A DNA stretch of 64,000 nucleotides from Macrosoma leucophasiata. Lineage: Eukaryota; Arthropoda; Insecta; Lepidoptera; Hedylidae. Where the stretch lies: positions 9,087,001-9,151,000 of the forward strand of contig JAWQUS010000020.1 in assembly GCA_036365455.1 (NCBI GenBank), read 5' to 3'. Positions within the stretch are counted from its first letter, which is position 1, and every line of letters starts with the position of its first letter. The notes beneath the pieces are model-generated. The model saw only the letters and a program-made list of their open reading frames with translations. It had not been told where the DNA came from and did no database searches. Shown piece by piece: positions 53,750 to 63,951 of the stretch. The translations under genes and the position numbers were made by a program.

Positions 53750-54398
53750 ATGCAACATTAAATAATTATTTCAAAAATTTACTCGAATGTGGTGGAATAT
53801 CATTGATATATGTAATATTATATATACGAAAAAAATCATACTTACCTTACTTTTTACTTCAATATTGAATTAATGAACTTATTACTTACTTGGATACTTA
53901 TTTACATTAAACATCAAATTAGAAAAAGAAAAGAAGCATGTTTACAAGGTAAATAAATACCCTCAAGATATCTATTTCCAAAAGGTACATAAGTCATTTA
54001 ATTTAAGATGGGTGGATTCTATCTATTTATTAATAAAATATGAAACTTTAACATATAAATATGATATCATACCTACAAATAGGTTAGTGTTTAAAAACTA
54101 CATTATGAAAAAAAAATGCAATCATATTAGTACGTACCTATCTATCTTTCTCTTTACCTAGTGCGAACAGATATGAATGTAATAAAATAAATAAGTATGT
54201 ATGTTGATTCATTTGTTAAGTAAATTAAATATTATAATAATTTCATTTGTATTGTATAATTTTAATTAAAATAGATAAATGAGATGAATTACTTTTTAAG
54301 ATAATTTGTCAATATGAATTATGTGTTGTATATTAATAATAGTTACAATTGTGTGTGGGAAATAAAGGCTAATTTAAATTTAAATTTAAAGTTTTAAA
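53750..54398. other. AT-rich; possible RTE 3' end at 54360
   Basis: GGGAAATAAAGGCTAATTTA at 54357-54376 with (AATTTA) repeats resembles the 3' terminus of lepidopteran RTE elements and may belong to the ORF1 copy upstream. Confidence 0.35.
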
Positions 54399-54399
54399 T

Positions 54400-54507
54400 G
54401 AACGCAATAATCTCAGGAACTACTGCAACGTTTTGAAAAACTCTTTTAGTGTAAGATAGTCTATTTACCGAGGAACGCTACGCGGGCGAAGTTGTGGGCT
54501 CAGCTAG
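54400..54507 (+). mobile_element. Helitron-like 3' part
   Basis: AACGCAATAATCTCAGGAAC, TTTACCGAGGAACGCTACGC, GCGAAGTTGTGGGCTCAGCTAG followed by T. Same type as 628-842, 5'-truncated. Confidence 0.6.
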
Positions 54508-54798
54508 TATATAATATATAAATAATATTTTTATTTATAAATAAAACAGCTTTCTCATTTTCCAATCCAAAACAATTCATGACATCTGCATGAAATCTAT
54601 TTTAAATAATTGTATCAATTAATTGCATTATGACTTTGGTGCAATGATTGCAAATTACAGGGGACTCTTATAAATTACCATAGGAATGTTATTAAATTTT
54701 AGGTCGCCAATCGATGCATAAGCTTTGTATTATTGTGGCATTTAATTTACCCATTGTAATGGATAATTATTTTAAACGTGCACATTGTAATTTAGGCA

Positions 54799-55135
54799 TC
54801 TATACAGATAAATAAAATTGGAGTGTCTGTTTGTAATATTAAAATAACCGCTTTTTACTAAATGCATATACATTTAGTAAAAAGCATACACGGTACATAT
54901 ACCGAAACAACTTTTTTTTCAATTTTTGTCTGTCTGTCTGTCTGTCGGTCTGTCAGTCTGTTTGTCCTAGCTAATCTCGGGAACGGCTTTACCGATTTTG
55001 ATGGGACTTTCACTGATAGATAGCATAAGTAATAAGGAGTAATTTACTTTTGTACAAGCCTCGCCCACGATTTCGTCCGGGTAGATACTGAACAATCATT
55101 AATTCTCACGCGGACGAAGTCGCGGACACAGCTAG
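54799..55135 (+). mobile_element. Helitron-like element with GTCT tract
   Basis: Starts TCTATACAGATAAATAAAAT after A and ends CACAGCTAG before T. Carries a GTCTGTCTGTCTGTCTGTC tract near 54930. It also has a small inverted repeat, TTTTTACTAAATGCATATAC / CATTTAGTAAAAAG, not present in the two sister copies. Confidence 0.75.
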
Positions 55136-55159
55136 TGTTAAATAAAATTAGTAGTAGTA

Positions 55160-55306
55160 CCCATCAATAAATATTGCACATCGACCTCAGGAAACTACCA
55201 TGTAACATGCAAAATAAATTGAAAAAGATTTCGGATAATTTCGGCTCTGTAGAGCGTTATTACTATCGTACACTACCTTTGTGACTTTTGTCGACCATTT
55301 TAATAT
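55160..55306. mobile_element. MITE-A, truncated copy
   Basis: CATCAATAAATATTGCACAT, GTAGAGCGTTATTACTATCG and TTTTGTCGACCATTTTAAT follow the MITE-A left arm into its centre, then stop at the LINE junction. Confidence 0.6.
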
Positions 55307-55309
55307 ATA

Positions 55310-55350
55310 TAAGACCTTATTCCGCCATAAAGTGGCGGAATCAGGTCTTA
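55310..55350. repeat. Hairpin at LINE 5' junction
   Basis: TAAGACCT-T-ATTCCGCCA pairs with TGGCGGAAT-C-AGGTCTTA around a 5-base loop (TAAAG). One mismatch in 18 pairs. It lies exactly where the Jockey-like fragment starts. Confidence 0.85.
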
Positions 55351-56112
55351 TGAAGATAGCTTCCTGGCTTAATACTAATTTACTGACTCTTAATACTGCT
55401 AAAACCTACTACGTGTGTTTTACAAAATATAATGTAAGGCAAACAGACAGATTTTAAGATTAAAATTCACACCTGTAATAACAGCTTTAATACTCTCTCT
55501 CCGTGTAATACATTACAAAGATTAGAAAAAACCAAATATCTAGGTGTGGTGTTGGACCAGAGATTAACCTGGCATGCGCACATAGACTTGGTCGTCGGCA
55601 GACTCAGAAAATTCATATGGATTTTTAAGCAACTCAAACATGTTGCAGGACCAACCATACTGAATCGTGTTTATGTATCACTGGTGCAGTCAATTCTTGT
55701 ATACTGCTTACCTATCTGGGGTAAAGCAAAAAAAATAAAATTCTTGAATTGGAATGGGCACAAAGATTTTTGTTAAAGGTTATGTACTCCAAACCGTTCA
55801 AGTTTCCTACTGAAGAACTCTATTCTATTTCCAACGTTCTCTCAGTAAGGAAATTGTATATACTGCACACCGTCTTGAGAATGCATAGACAACTTACTTA
55901 TAACCCAAATGTTCTACTTAAAAGAAGGAAGGATAGAGTAGCTCTGGTACCTCAATCTAACACTACATACGCTATGAGACAATTCAAAAGTCAATCGGCT
56001 CATTTGTACAATCATATAAATAAAATTCTTAAAATTTATGCATTAACCCACTTTCGCTGCAACAAGGTCATATCTAATTGGCAAAAGACAATTAGCTATG
56101 ATGAAACATAAT
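55351..56112 (+). pseudogene. Jockey-like LINE RT C-terminal part
   Basis: Reading on plus: KIASWLNTNLLTLNTAKTYY, then after an indel near 55455, LEKTKYLGVVLDQRLTWHAH, FKQLKHVAGPTILNRVYVSL and VQSILVYCLPIWG. After a further one-base indel in an A-run near 55735 comes EWAQRFLLKVMYSKPFKFPT, NVLSVRKLYILHTVLRMHR, ending near SYDET. This is the region just after the RT catalytic palm through the C-terminus of Jockey-type LINEs (YLGV.LD..L.W..H, then the thumb). Two or more frameshifts and a missing N-terminal two-thirds make it inactive. Confidence 0.8.
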
Positions 56113-56149
56113 ATATCATCAAAACTTAATGTGCACTCACAAACATAGC

Positions 56150-56278
56150 ACATACACATACACTCTAACTTACACACACTCTCACACACACTCACACACT
56201 CTCTTACACACACACACACGCGCACGCACACGCACACACACACACGCACACATACACACACACTCACTCACACACACT
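56150..56278. repeat. CA-rich microsatellite
   Basis: Imperfect (CA)n with CACTCA, CGCA and CATACA variants, within what is probably the LINE 3'-UTR. The 74-codon minus frame rich in C and V is its translation and is not a gene. Confidence 0.95.
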
Positions 56279-56394
56279 GTTTACTTGATTGCGTTTACTG
56301 ATGTTTAATTTAACTTTCAATAATTAAATATGTCGTAGATCGTAATTTATGTTTGACTAACAAAGAAGAACAGGGTCTCCTAACACAGGTATTG

Positions 56395-57540
56395 TATACT
56401 TAAAATCAAAAAGGAAAACCGCCTTAAGAAAAAATAAAAACTGAATATACAAAAAACACTAAAAAGCGAAAAATAAACTTGTTTAGATAATTTCATTTTA
56501 TGGGAATAAACACGTAACCTATGTATTAATTATATTAAGACAATAACTTTAATATGGGCTACGTACCTACCTACTCATAGGTCTGAAGTCGGTGCCAAGT
56601 TTAATAAAAAAATTTAGAGCCTTTCACTGTCTATTCAGTTTTTAATTTTTTTGAAGGCGGTTTTATTTTAATTTATAAATAATTTATTTTTGCTTTTTAG
56701 TGGTGTAACTATTATTAGTATTAAGTATAACAGTAAAAGTAGGTAGGTATTTCAACTACGAAGGTACTATCTATAGTCTTTATCATCAGTTCTAGAGGTG
56801 TGTAATAGCGGCTTTTCATCATCATCATCTCCATCACCTCCATCATCATCACCTTCATCATCATCAACTCCATCATCATCACCTCCATCATCAACAATTC
56901 ATCATCATAACTGCATCATCATCATCTCCATCATCAGGTGATGACCTCCATCATCATCATCATCTCCATCACCATCACCATCATCATCATCAACTCCATC
57001 ATCATCACCTTCATCATCTTCATCTCCATCATCATCAATCATCATCATAATTCCATCATCATCACCTCCATCACCATCACCTCCATCATCATCACCTTTC
57101 AAGTGTGCTATGAAATTTGAGTAGTTCCCTCGATTTCGCCCGGATCCAATCATCACATCTTGACATGGTGACAATGGGACCACCTGTCATGTATACGGAC
57201 GGACACATGTCACGGAACATTATTATAAAAAATATCTAAATCCTTTCAAGTGTGCTATGAAATTTGAGCAGTTCCCTCGATTTCTTCAGAATCCATCATC
57301 AAATCTTGACATGGTGACAATGGGACCACCTGTGAGGTGGACCCCTTCCAACAAAAAATCAAATTGGTACAGGCGTTTTCGAACAATCGCGGTTTATAAT
57401 AACATGTTAAAACAAATGTGTAACTATTATTAGTATTATTACAGCAAAAGTAAGTATTTCAACTAAGAAGGTTATATAGTTTTCAAAAGGTCCGGACGAA
57501 TTGAGAACCTCCTCCTTTTTTCGAAGTCGGTTAAAAAGGA
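56395..57540. mobile_element. Composite family D foldback block
   Basis: The left edge GGAAAACCGCCTTAAGAAAA pairs with TTTGAAGGCGGTTTTA at 56650-56669, and the right edge CGAAGTCGGTTAAAAAGG closes at 57540. A GTAACTATTATTAGTATTA segment at 56704 recurs at 57419. A ~90-bp segment (TTTCAAGTGTGCTATGAAAT ... GACAATGGGACCACCTGT) occurs twice, at about 57096 and 57241. The block also holds the ATC microsatellite. Confidence 0.6.
56815..57106. repeat. ATC/CATCTC microsatellite
   Basis: Nearly 300 bp of (CAT)n interrupted by CTC, CAC and TTC triplets in a higher-order CATCATCACCTCCATCATC pattern. The Asp-rich minus frame and Ile-rich plus frame over it are artefacts of the repeat. Confidence 0.95.
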
Positions 57541-57604
57541 GTCCCTTGCCACAGCTTAATTGTAAAACGTATTTGATCTATCGAATAAAGATTTATTTAT
57601 TTAT
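57541..57604 (+). mobile_element. LINE 3' tail
   Basis: TTGTAAAACGTATTTGATCT, ATCGAATAAAGATTTATTTA followed by TTTA repeats, a Jockey-type LINE terminus. It may be the displaced end of the 55351-56112 copy. Confidence 0.55.
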
Positions 57605-57607
57605 TTA

Positions 57608-57850
57608 TTTTGATCAAATTTTGACCAATGACGCACTATCAGTACTCACGTAAAGTGCTCATCAAGAAGTAATGCATATCGAGGCTATGAAAGTGACAAT
57701 CGGCTAGTTTCGGCTATATAGAGCATTATTCTGCTGCACACTGCCTACGTAAGCATCCGTAATCCGTAGTCCGGTATTGGTCAGAACTTGATCAAAATGG
57801 TCGACAAACGTCAAATAGGTAAGGTACGAAAGAGATAACGCTCCACGCTG
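57608..57850. mobile_element. MITE-A, two joined partial copies
   Basis: 57608-57652 (TTTTGATCAAATTTTGACCA, TATCAGTACTCACGT) is a centre fragment. It is followed by a second copy from GTGCTCATCAAGAAGTAATG through GGTATTGGTCAGAACTTG to GAGATAACGCTCCA. Confidence 0.6.
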
Positions 57851-57852
57851 CT

Positions 57853-57985
57853 GCGCCCCATTAGAATGGTTTGACCGCCATTGTTTGGTTGAGTGACGGT
57901 ATTAGTGGAAGAATTCTCTTCCAGTAGGTAGAAGAAAAATTATCCGCTATTGAGCGGTGAGGTCGTCACGTTCCGAGGCCAGCGA
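57853..57985 (+). repeat. Family C 3' part
   Basis: CCCCATTAGAATGGTTTGAC, GAAGAATTCTCTTCCAG and GCGGTGAGGTCGTCACG match the right half of 24897-25183. Confidence 0.65.
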
Positions 57986-58046
57986 TTATTATTAGTGACT
58001 ATCGCACATAACTTCTTAAATTGATAAATTCAATACGGTTATAATT

Positions 58047-58690
58047 ATAATAATAATGACAACCCATACGTCCCATTGCTAGGCACGAGTCTCTCCCTAC
58101 TCTAATATTGCGCTGGAGGTCCTGGGTTCGATTCCCGGGTCGGGGACTATCAGAGATAACGGTTTAAAATCCTTTATCTCTGCTTCTATTGGGATTTTTC
58201 CATTTTCTGGAAGTTTCCCAGTACCCCGGAGTTTGGTAATGTGCCCGGAGATGGCAACAGGTTCGCCACCTGTTACATGGGCCAAAGCGTAACCGGCGAG
58301 TCGTGGGTGTTTGCATGTATGATTGAATGCATGCATTTACCTCTGACTACCCCTTCGGAGATTACAGGCGTGAAGTTTCGTGAAGTTACGAGTCTCTCCC
58401 CTTTTTGGGGGGAGACCTGGAGCTTACTCCACCATGCTGCTCTAGAGATACGGGTTAGTTTAGTGGCCAACCCGCTGTCGGATGTTTTCAAACCGCCCAT
58501 AAGGCCTCCGACAAGGTTTAACGACTTCTACATATCGCTAGCGACTAAGACCGACGGTTTAACGTGCCCTCCTAAGCACGGAAACGCGCATTTTAATTTG
58601 CCACTAGCGGTCACCCATCACACACCCGACCGCGCCCGTATCGCTTAACCGAGTAGATCGCTTACGCTTTACACCAGCCGCGGAGCCATG
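58047..58690 (+). mobile_element. Family H element interrupted by SINE-B
   Basis: The left piece has ACAACCCATACGTCCCATTG and TAGGCACGAGTCTCTCCC. The right piece has ACGAGTCTCTCCCCTTTTT, GAGCTTACTCCACCATGCTG, AACGTGCCCTCCTAAGCACG and CGTATCGCTTAACCGAG. This is a common lepidopteran repeat type. The SINE lies between 58098 and 58387. The 135-codon frame across the junction is incidental. Confidence 0.7.
58098..58387 (+). mobile_element. SINE-B, well-preserved copy with 13-bp duplication
   Basis: The direct repeat ACGAGTCTCTCCC flanks it (58085-58097 and 58388-58400). The head retains box B (GGTTCGATTCC) in CCTGGGTTCGATTCCCGGG; box A is degraded. The body contains CTGGAAGTTTCCCAGTACCC, CCTGTTACATGGGCC, GTAACCGGCGAGTCGTGGG, and the tail CCCCTTCGGAGATTACAGGC. 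Confidence 0.85.
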
Positions 58691-59478
58691 CGCGCTTATC
58701 TAAAGTCATATTTTGTCGAATCAAAAACAATTCCTAGTTGACTTTTCAGTTTAAATCCATTAATTATTTAATATCATCACCATAACATAATAAGTTAAAT
58801 TATATCGAAAAAAGCAACAAGAATAAGTCTTAACAGAAGTTTACAATCTGTGATGGACAAGTCAAGAAACGTTATCAAGAAAAGTATTATCCGTGCACCG
58901 GCACCATGATCCCAAGTTCGTGATTGTGTTCAGAACTTGATCATTCAGTTTATAATTAAACTTGGGTCAAGTCCTAGTTGACTTCGCCGTAGTTGCGCTG
59001 CGCCCGGAAACTTTCTTTGTTTGTCCCGAACTACCGCTTTAATTACTCTTTAAGTGCTCGACAAATTAATAAATATTCGATTAATGTTTGCTCAAATTTA
59101 GCTTTGATTCTCGTTTGAAGTTGCGTTATCTATAAAAATATTGGTATTCTTTTTGATTCGTCTAAATATGACTTGCATTGGATATACCAAAGGCCAACCA
59201 CAAACTCTGCCGAAATGTATGTATGAAAATGTTGCGTATTGTATGAACAACAAAAAGCTTTTGTTTTCAAGTTTGTAGTAGATTGGCAGATTCTCAGTCA
59301 GGTAATAGGCACTTAAAAAGTATATCCAAAGTGTAAAATAATGGAGAAATAAATCTTAAGAGGTATACTGTTTCCATTGTGTTTTATTTAGTAGTGCTAC
59401 ATAACTAGGCGATTGATAATATTATAGTCTAGCAGAAAATCGAAGTTAAAGTTTTGCTCAAAATGCTAATTTTCAGGT
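58691..59478. other. No gene seen
   Basis: AT-rich; nothing recognised. Confidence 0.45.
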
Positions 59479-59696
59479 AATAATAATAATAAATAATAAA
59501 TACGCTTACACTCACAGCCCCACAGTAGGTATAAGCCTGTGTCGTGGGTGCCGTTGTACACATACAACACAAACATAAACACCCAGACCCGAAACAAATG
59601 TCTGTAGGCCATACAAATATTTGTTCCGGTGCGGGGATCGAACCCGCGACCCTTCGAATCAAACGGTGGTTTCGCACCGCTGGACTAACCGGGTCG
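59479..59696 (-). mobile_element. SINE-A, near-complete copy
   Basis: The plus strand opens with a TAA-rich tail and ends CTGGACTAACCGGGTCG. On minus: box A TAGTCCAGCGG, box B GGTTCGATCCC, body TTTGTATGGCCTACAGACAT, GGCACCCACGACACAGGC. Single head, unlike 49384-49638. Confidence 0.85.
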
Positions 59697-60019
59697 TCGA
59701 GGTGATTTTTTGTAAGTAAATAATCATAATAATATATCTGTAACTTTACAAATTTTTTTCTTCACCTCTTTAATCTTCAAATACAATGTTTTAAAGCATG
59801 AAGATATATTTTCAGGAATCATACTTAAGCCGCTTATTTTTATAATCTTCCATAGTCTTAGCCCATATGCAGGTAATTCTTGAACCAATATAATTAGTAA
59901 TTCTTGATTTATTTTCATTTTTCTAGTAAAATAAAATCATCGTAGGAAATCTGTCACGAAAACTTAAAAACATCCAGCGTTCGTCTACACACTCGCATAA
60001 ACTGCCATACAAAACTGCT
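59697..60019. other. No gene seen
   Basis: AT-rich; nothing recognised. Confidence 0.4.
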
Positions 60020-60200
60020 GAAAATCTCCGGTTAATTCGCCGTGCATAGACACGGCATGCCGAGGGGCAGCCACGATGCACACAGCGGCGGCGCCGTCCC
60101 GTAGCGCCACCGTGTACGTGTACAAGCTGCCATAGAGCTTCATACAACACTGACGACCGTGCCTACACACGGCGAATTTACCGTAGATTTTCACGTCAAA
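60020..60200. repeat. GC-rich foldback block
   Basis: GAAAATCTCCGGTTAATTCG (about 60021) is mirrored by CGAATTTACCGTAGATTTTC (about 60174-60193). Between them lie GC-rich segments and two copies of a CTGCCATA...CTTCATACAA-like motif. It is probably a MITE. Minus frames of 69-75 codons here are by-products. Confidence 0.55.
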
Positions 60201-61130
60201 AAAACGTGTGTGTACAAGAGGCCTTTGGCCGTTTCTGTTTAGGGATGTACAATGTATTCACATAAAATTAATAAATAAAAATTGTATGGAAAATAACAAT
60301 AGCACTGTGGATGTCGACAGTTTAGATCGATTTGATTGTAGACACGAAATCTATATTAAAAATAATACCATCAAATATTATTTCTTCAATATTTCACACG
60401 TATATTGTTTATTAAATTTTGAATGACCTCAATTGAATAACGCGTCTGTCGCTTATTATTAGTTATTGGTACTTATTATAATTTTTGCATTTTTCATACT
60501 AGGTACCTTTGTTACCTATGTCAACAGACTCTATACATGAACTCAAGAAAGTAACTGGTATTTAAATAGTGACTCATGAGTGTTTTCATGCATGTACGAA
60601 TGTAAGGCTTCAATTCAAGGAATGCCATCGTGAAGAGACGTTAAAATCTATTTAGTTGCATACTTTAATTCTATTTTTTTTATTTCTCTTAATATTTTAT
60701 TTATTTCTGTTTTGTTTGGTTGTAAGAAACAAAAAATACCTAATTACGAAACTCATTCCAACATTCCATTTAATTTGGATTTCGAAGACAGCCCCGGCGG
60801 CTACTCGGCTATTATTGTTATAAAAGCAATTTAATATTATTTATTATTTCTTTTGGGACATTTTGCCCGCGAGCTAAACAGTAAAATGACATATTTTCCC
60901 CTCCTATCACAAACAGTCACAGGTTATTGAATTACTTATGAATCTACTTTATTTTATCTCATTATAAAAATATTTCATACACATTTGTTTCGATAAAATA
61001 TTTTTAATACCTATAAAATGTATCTAGATTAAAATTCACATTGTTTATCATAGTTTTACTCTGGTGGTGTTTAACAACGATATTAAATATCGATCAAAAA
61101 GTGACGAAGTTATATGGTAACAAATAAGTG
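60201..61130. other. No gene seen
   Basis: AT-rich, ~0.9 kb; nothing recognised. Confidence 0.45.
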
Positions 61131-61281
61131 TAATCCCCGAAGGGGTAGACAGAGGTAAATGCACGCATTCGAGCATACATCCAAACACCCACGATTCGCC
61201 GGTTACGTTTTGGCCCATGTAACAGGTGGCGAGCCTGTTGACATCTCCGGGCATATTACCAAACTTCGAGGTACTGCGGTA
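61131..61281 (-). mobile_element. SINE-B tail part
   Basis: TGTAATCCCCGAAGGGGTAG, CACCCACGATTCGCCGGTTA, ATGTAACAGGTGGCGAGCCT, then cut at TTCGAGGTACTGCGG by an R290 T-run. Confidence 0.8.
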
Positions 61282-61284
61282 TCG

Positions 61285-61453
61285 GTTTTTTTTAATGTAA
61301 TGGAAGTGGCAAACAAGGTTGCAGTTCACATTGATGTTAAGTGATGACTGCAGCCTATAGACACCCACACAAAGACCGAGGTCAAAATGCCGATGCGTTA
61401 CCACTCCTGAGGCCTAAGGTGTTATGCCTCTGTGCCGGAAATTACAAGGCCAA
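61285..61453 (-). repeat. R290 3' part
   Basis: T-run, AATGTAATGGAAGTGGC to GCCGGAAATTACAAGGCC, then truncated. Confidence 0.88.
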
Positions 61454-61454
61454 A

Positions 61455-61550
61455 AAGTTTGTGTTTGTGTATGTCTTGTGTGTGAAGGCACTAACGACAC
61501 GGATCTATATCTAGTGCGGTTCTGTGAATGTAAGCTTATATATATATAAA
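61455..61550 (+). mobile_element. SINE-A 3' part
   Basis: GTTTGTGTTTGTGTATGTC, GGCACTAACGACACGGATC, GTGCGGTTCTGTGAATGTAAG, then a TATATA tail. Confidence 0.65.
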
Positions 61551-62154
61551 ACTGAGTTAAACTGTGATGATGATGAAGCTTTCGAGTACTTCCACTCAAG
61601 CTCTCTCAGTAAACCATTCAAGACTAAGAATCTGAAGAACCATCTCAATATGGTTGGAAAGTACCTACTTGACTTCTATAACAACAATTCCATAACATCA
61701 AAAGGTTTCAAATTAACTACATTTATTGAATATCGAGCATTGTAATAATATTACCCAGTACAGGGTGTGTGAGATGTATTTGGGTACACATACATCGTAG
61801 ATATTCAGCCTTATAACAGGCACCCTAGCTGTTTGTGAATCATTATGACGCTTTACTGTCCAAAACACGAAAATACAACGTACACCCTGCAAGCTTTGCT
61901 ATAAACGTGAATTTTGCATGACATTATGACCGATTTTAATTGCTAGGAAGTTGTTGAAATATTAATGGTCGCGTTATGCTCAATTTCCTGACTTTCGGTG
62001 TATAGCTATCGGTAACTTTGTCCTTTTAAATGTTAATCGGCTGGTGTAAGTTAAATTTGGTAGGAGAGTAATAATTTGAAACGTGGGATATTGCGCTCAC
62101 AATTTTAGGAGTATATCTACTATTCGGTGATGACTATGATTATATTATTACTAA
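61551..62154. other. No gene; possible transposon-derived frame
   Basis: 61560-61744 is open on plus and its end reads FKTKNLKNHLNMVGKYLLDF, which has the general look of the C-terminus of a transposase-derived protein. I cannot place it in a family. Confidence 0.3.
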
Positions 62155-62275
62155 TATTTTTTTATGAAATTGTAGTGGGAACAAACATGCAGTTCACAGC
62201 GATGAAATACTGCGGCCTATAGACATCTACACAAAAATCAAAGGTCTTCATAATGCAGCTGCATTGTAATACCTA
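62155..62275 (-). repeat. R290 3' fragment, diverged
   Basis: T-run, ATGAAATTGTAGTGGGAAC, AAACATGCAGTTCACAGCG, GCGGCCTATAGACATCTACA. Confidence 0.7.
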
Positions 62276-62335
62276 CCATGAAGTAAGAACAGAAGGAATT
62301 GTACGTCGCGACCAGTCGTGCTTGTACACAAGCAT

Positions 62336-62860
62336 TACATGTTTAAACATTACTATTATTATAAATGGGAAAGTATAGGTTACTATAGATGTTTGTTTTG
62401 TTCGTTGCTCAATCACGCTTAAGCGTCTGGACGGATTTCGATGAAATTTTACACAGGTAGAGTATAAACCTAGGGCACATAGCACATAGAAGACTTTCTG
62501 TCAGGTTCAGGGGATCCTTAAGGAATTATTAAATACTAGCTGTGCCCGCAACTTTGTTTGCTTGGAATAGTGGCTATGGGACTTTGGGCAGCACTTTTGG
62601 ATATACATTTTGGTTAATTTTGGATCATTAACACTTTTAAGTAGCTAAAAAAAATCTGTTTTGCAGTAATGCTTCTCAGTACACGATGGCCATCGGGGAT
62701 AAAAGCACACAGACTGCTAGGATTGCGAAAAATTGCCAATTATGTATGTGTTTAAACCCGCATCCATCCTATGATGAACCGTACTTAAGAAAAGGCCATT
62801 TTAAACTTCTATGCATATTATTTTTTTATAGAAAATGATTATAAAGTTTTGTAAAGTCTC
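62336..62860. mobile_element. Two Helitron-type pieces, opposite orientation
   Basis: 62336-62530 (TATTATAAATGGGAAAGT, CTGGACGGATTTCGATGAAA) is a 5' part on plus. At 62536 CTAGCTGTGCCCGCAACTTT is the complement of a Helitron 3' end, so a second element continues rightward on minus, to perhaps 62860. Confidence 0.45.
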
Positions 62861-62899
62861 AGTCAATTAGTGCTTAAACAGAGAATTAAACCAAATACC

Positions 62900-63050
62900 T
62901 ACGCCACCAATGACACCAATGCCACCAAAACTACCATCAACACCACGAACGTCACCAACGCCACCAATACCGCCATCGCCACTAAAAACCACCGCCAGCA
63001 CCACCAACGCTACCAACACCACTAACGCCACCACCACCACCATCATCATC
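62900..63050. repeat. CCA/CACCAA-rich microsatellite
   Basis: Imperfect ACC/CCACCAA triplets running into CATCATCATC, directly against the start of a family C copy. Overlapping Thr/Pro-rich (plus) and Gly/Val-rich (minus) frames are translations of the repeat. Confidence 0.9.
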
Positions 63051-63054
63051 ATAA

Positions 63055-63228
63055 TTACATCCGAAAGACGTCCATCTGTCTCCGCTGGACAAAGCCTTTC
63101 CCGAAGATGCACCTAAAAGTGTTGTGCGTCATAAGGAAAGAATAAACCATAATTGCCACGCTTGGCATGCTGAATGGTGATCATAGCGGCGATTGCTTTA
63201 TGCCGGGACGCTGCTATGCGGTATACTT
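63055..63228 (+). repeat. Family C 5' part
   Basis: ACATCCGAAAGACGTCCATC, CCGCTGGACAAAGCCTTTCC, GTTGTGCGTCATAAGG, CCGGGACGCTGCTATGCGG, then truncated. Confidence 0.7.
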
Positions 63229-63240
63229 AATGTAACAGAG

Positions 63241-63605
63241 AAAAAACCGACCAAGTGCGATTCGAACTCGAAGGGTTTCGTACCTAAAATGGCATAAATA
63301 TTACATTTGTTGGAAGGTAACACACAACATAAGACCTCAAAATTCTATGAACATTTTAAGCCTCTATTTGCTACCGTTTTTAAATTTGAGTAAAAATTAT
63401 ACGAAAAATAAACACGTTTATTGGATTTAATTTTGTCGCTATAGCGGTAACAGAAATATATAATTTGTGAAAATTTTAGTTTTCTAGCTATCACTATTTA
63501 TGAGATACAGCTTGGTGACAGCCAGACGGATGGACGGACAAACAGACAGACAGCGGAGGATTAGTAATAGAGTCCGATTTTACCTTTTAGATACGGAAGC
63601 CTAAA
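63241..63605 (+). repeat. Family F interspersed repeat, full copy
   Basis: Starts AAAAAACCGACCAAGTGCGA, ATTCGAACTCGAAGGGTTTC and ends GGTGACAGCCAGACGGATGG, GGATTAGTAATAGAGTCCG, ATACGGAAGCCTAAAAAA. Opposite orientation to 6834-7168. Confidence 0.75.
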
Positions 63606-63659
63606 AAAGATAGAAGATATATACAGAATAGTTTTAAAATATTCGATATGATTCTTTAA

Positions 63660-63910
63660 ACTGTCGTAATTTTTTTATTTCTAAACCGATTGACATGAAA
63701 CAAACACTCAATGTTAAGTGAAACTTACCACAATACATTAGTGAAAACTTCAAATCGGATAAGCCTTTTCTGAAATTAACGTGCACAAACACACAGACAA
63801 ACAGACATTTTTCTGGGATAAAAAGTACTCAGTGTTGTGCGCCAAAGGTTAAAGTATAATCATACCAAGTGTCATCGTAATCGGACCGGTAGATTTTGTG
63901 TGATGCTTGA

Positions 63911-63951
<41 letters not shown>

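Noticed and set aside
56043..56267. Cys/Val-rich 74-codon minus frame resembling a cysteine-rich peptide
   Set aside because: Translation of the CA-rich microsatellite; no signal peptide or regular cysteine spacing independent of the repeat.
56905..57183. Asp/Met-rich 92-codon minus frame
   Set aside because: Translation of the ATC microsatellite.
58241..58648. 135-codon open frame on plus
   Set aside because: It crosses the junction of SINE-B and the family H element, so it is an accident of repeat sequence.
62867..63112. Gly/Val-rich minus frame and Thr/Pro-rich plus frame
   Set aside because: Both are translations of the CCA/CAT triplet array.
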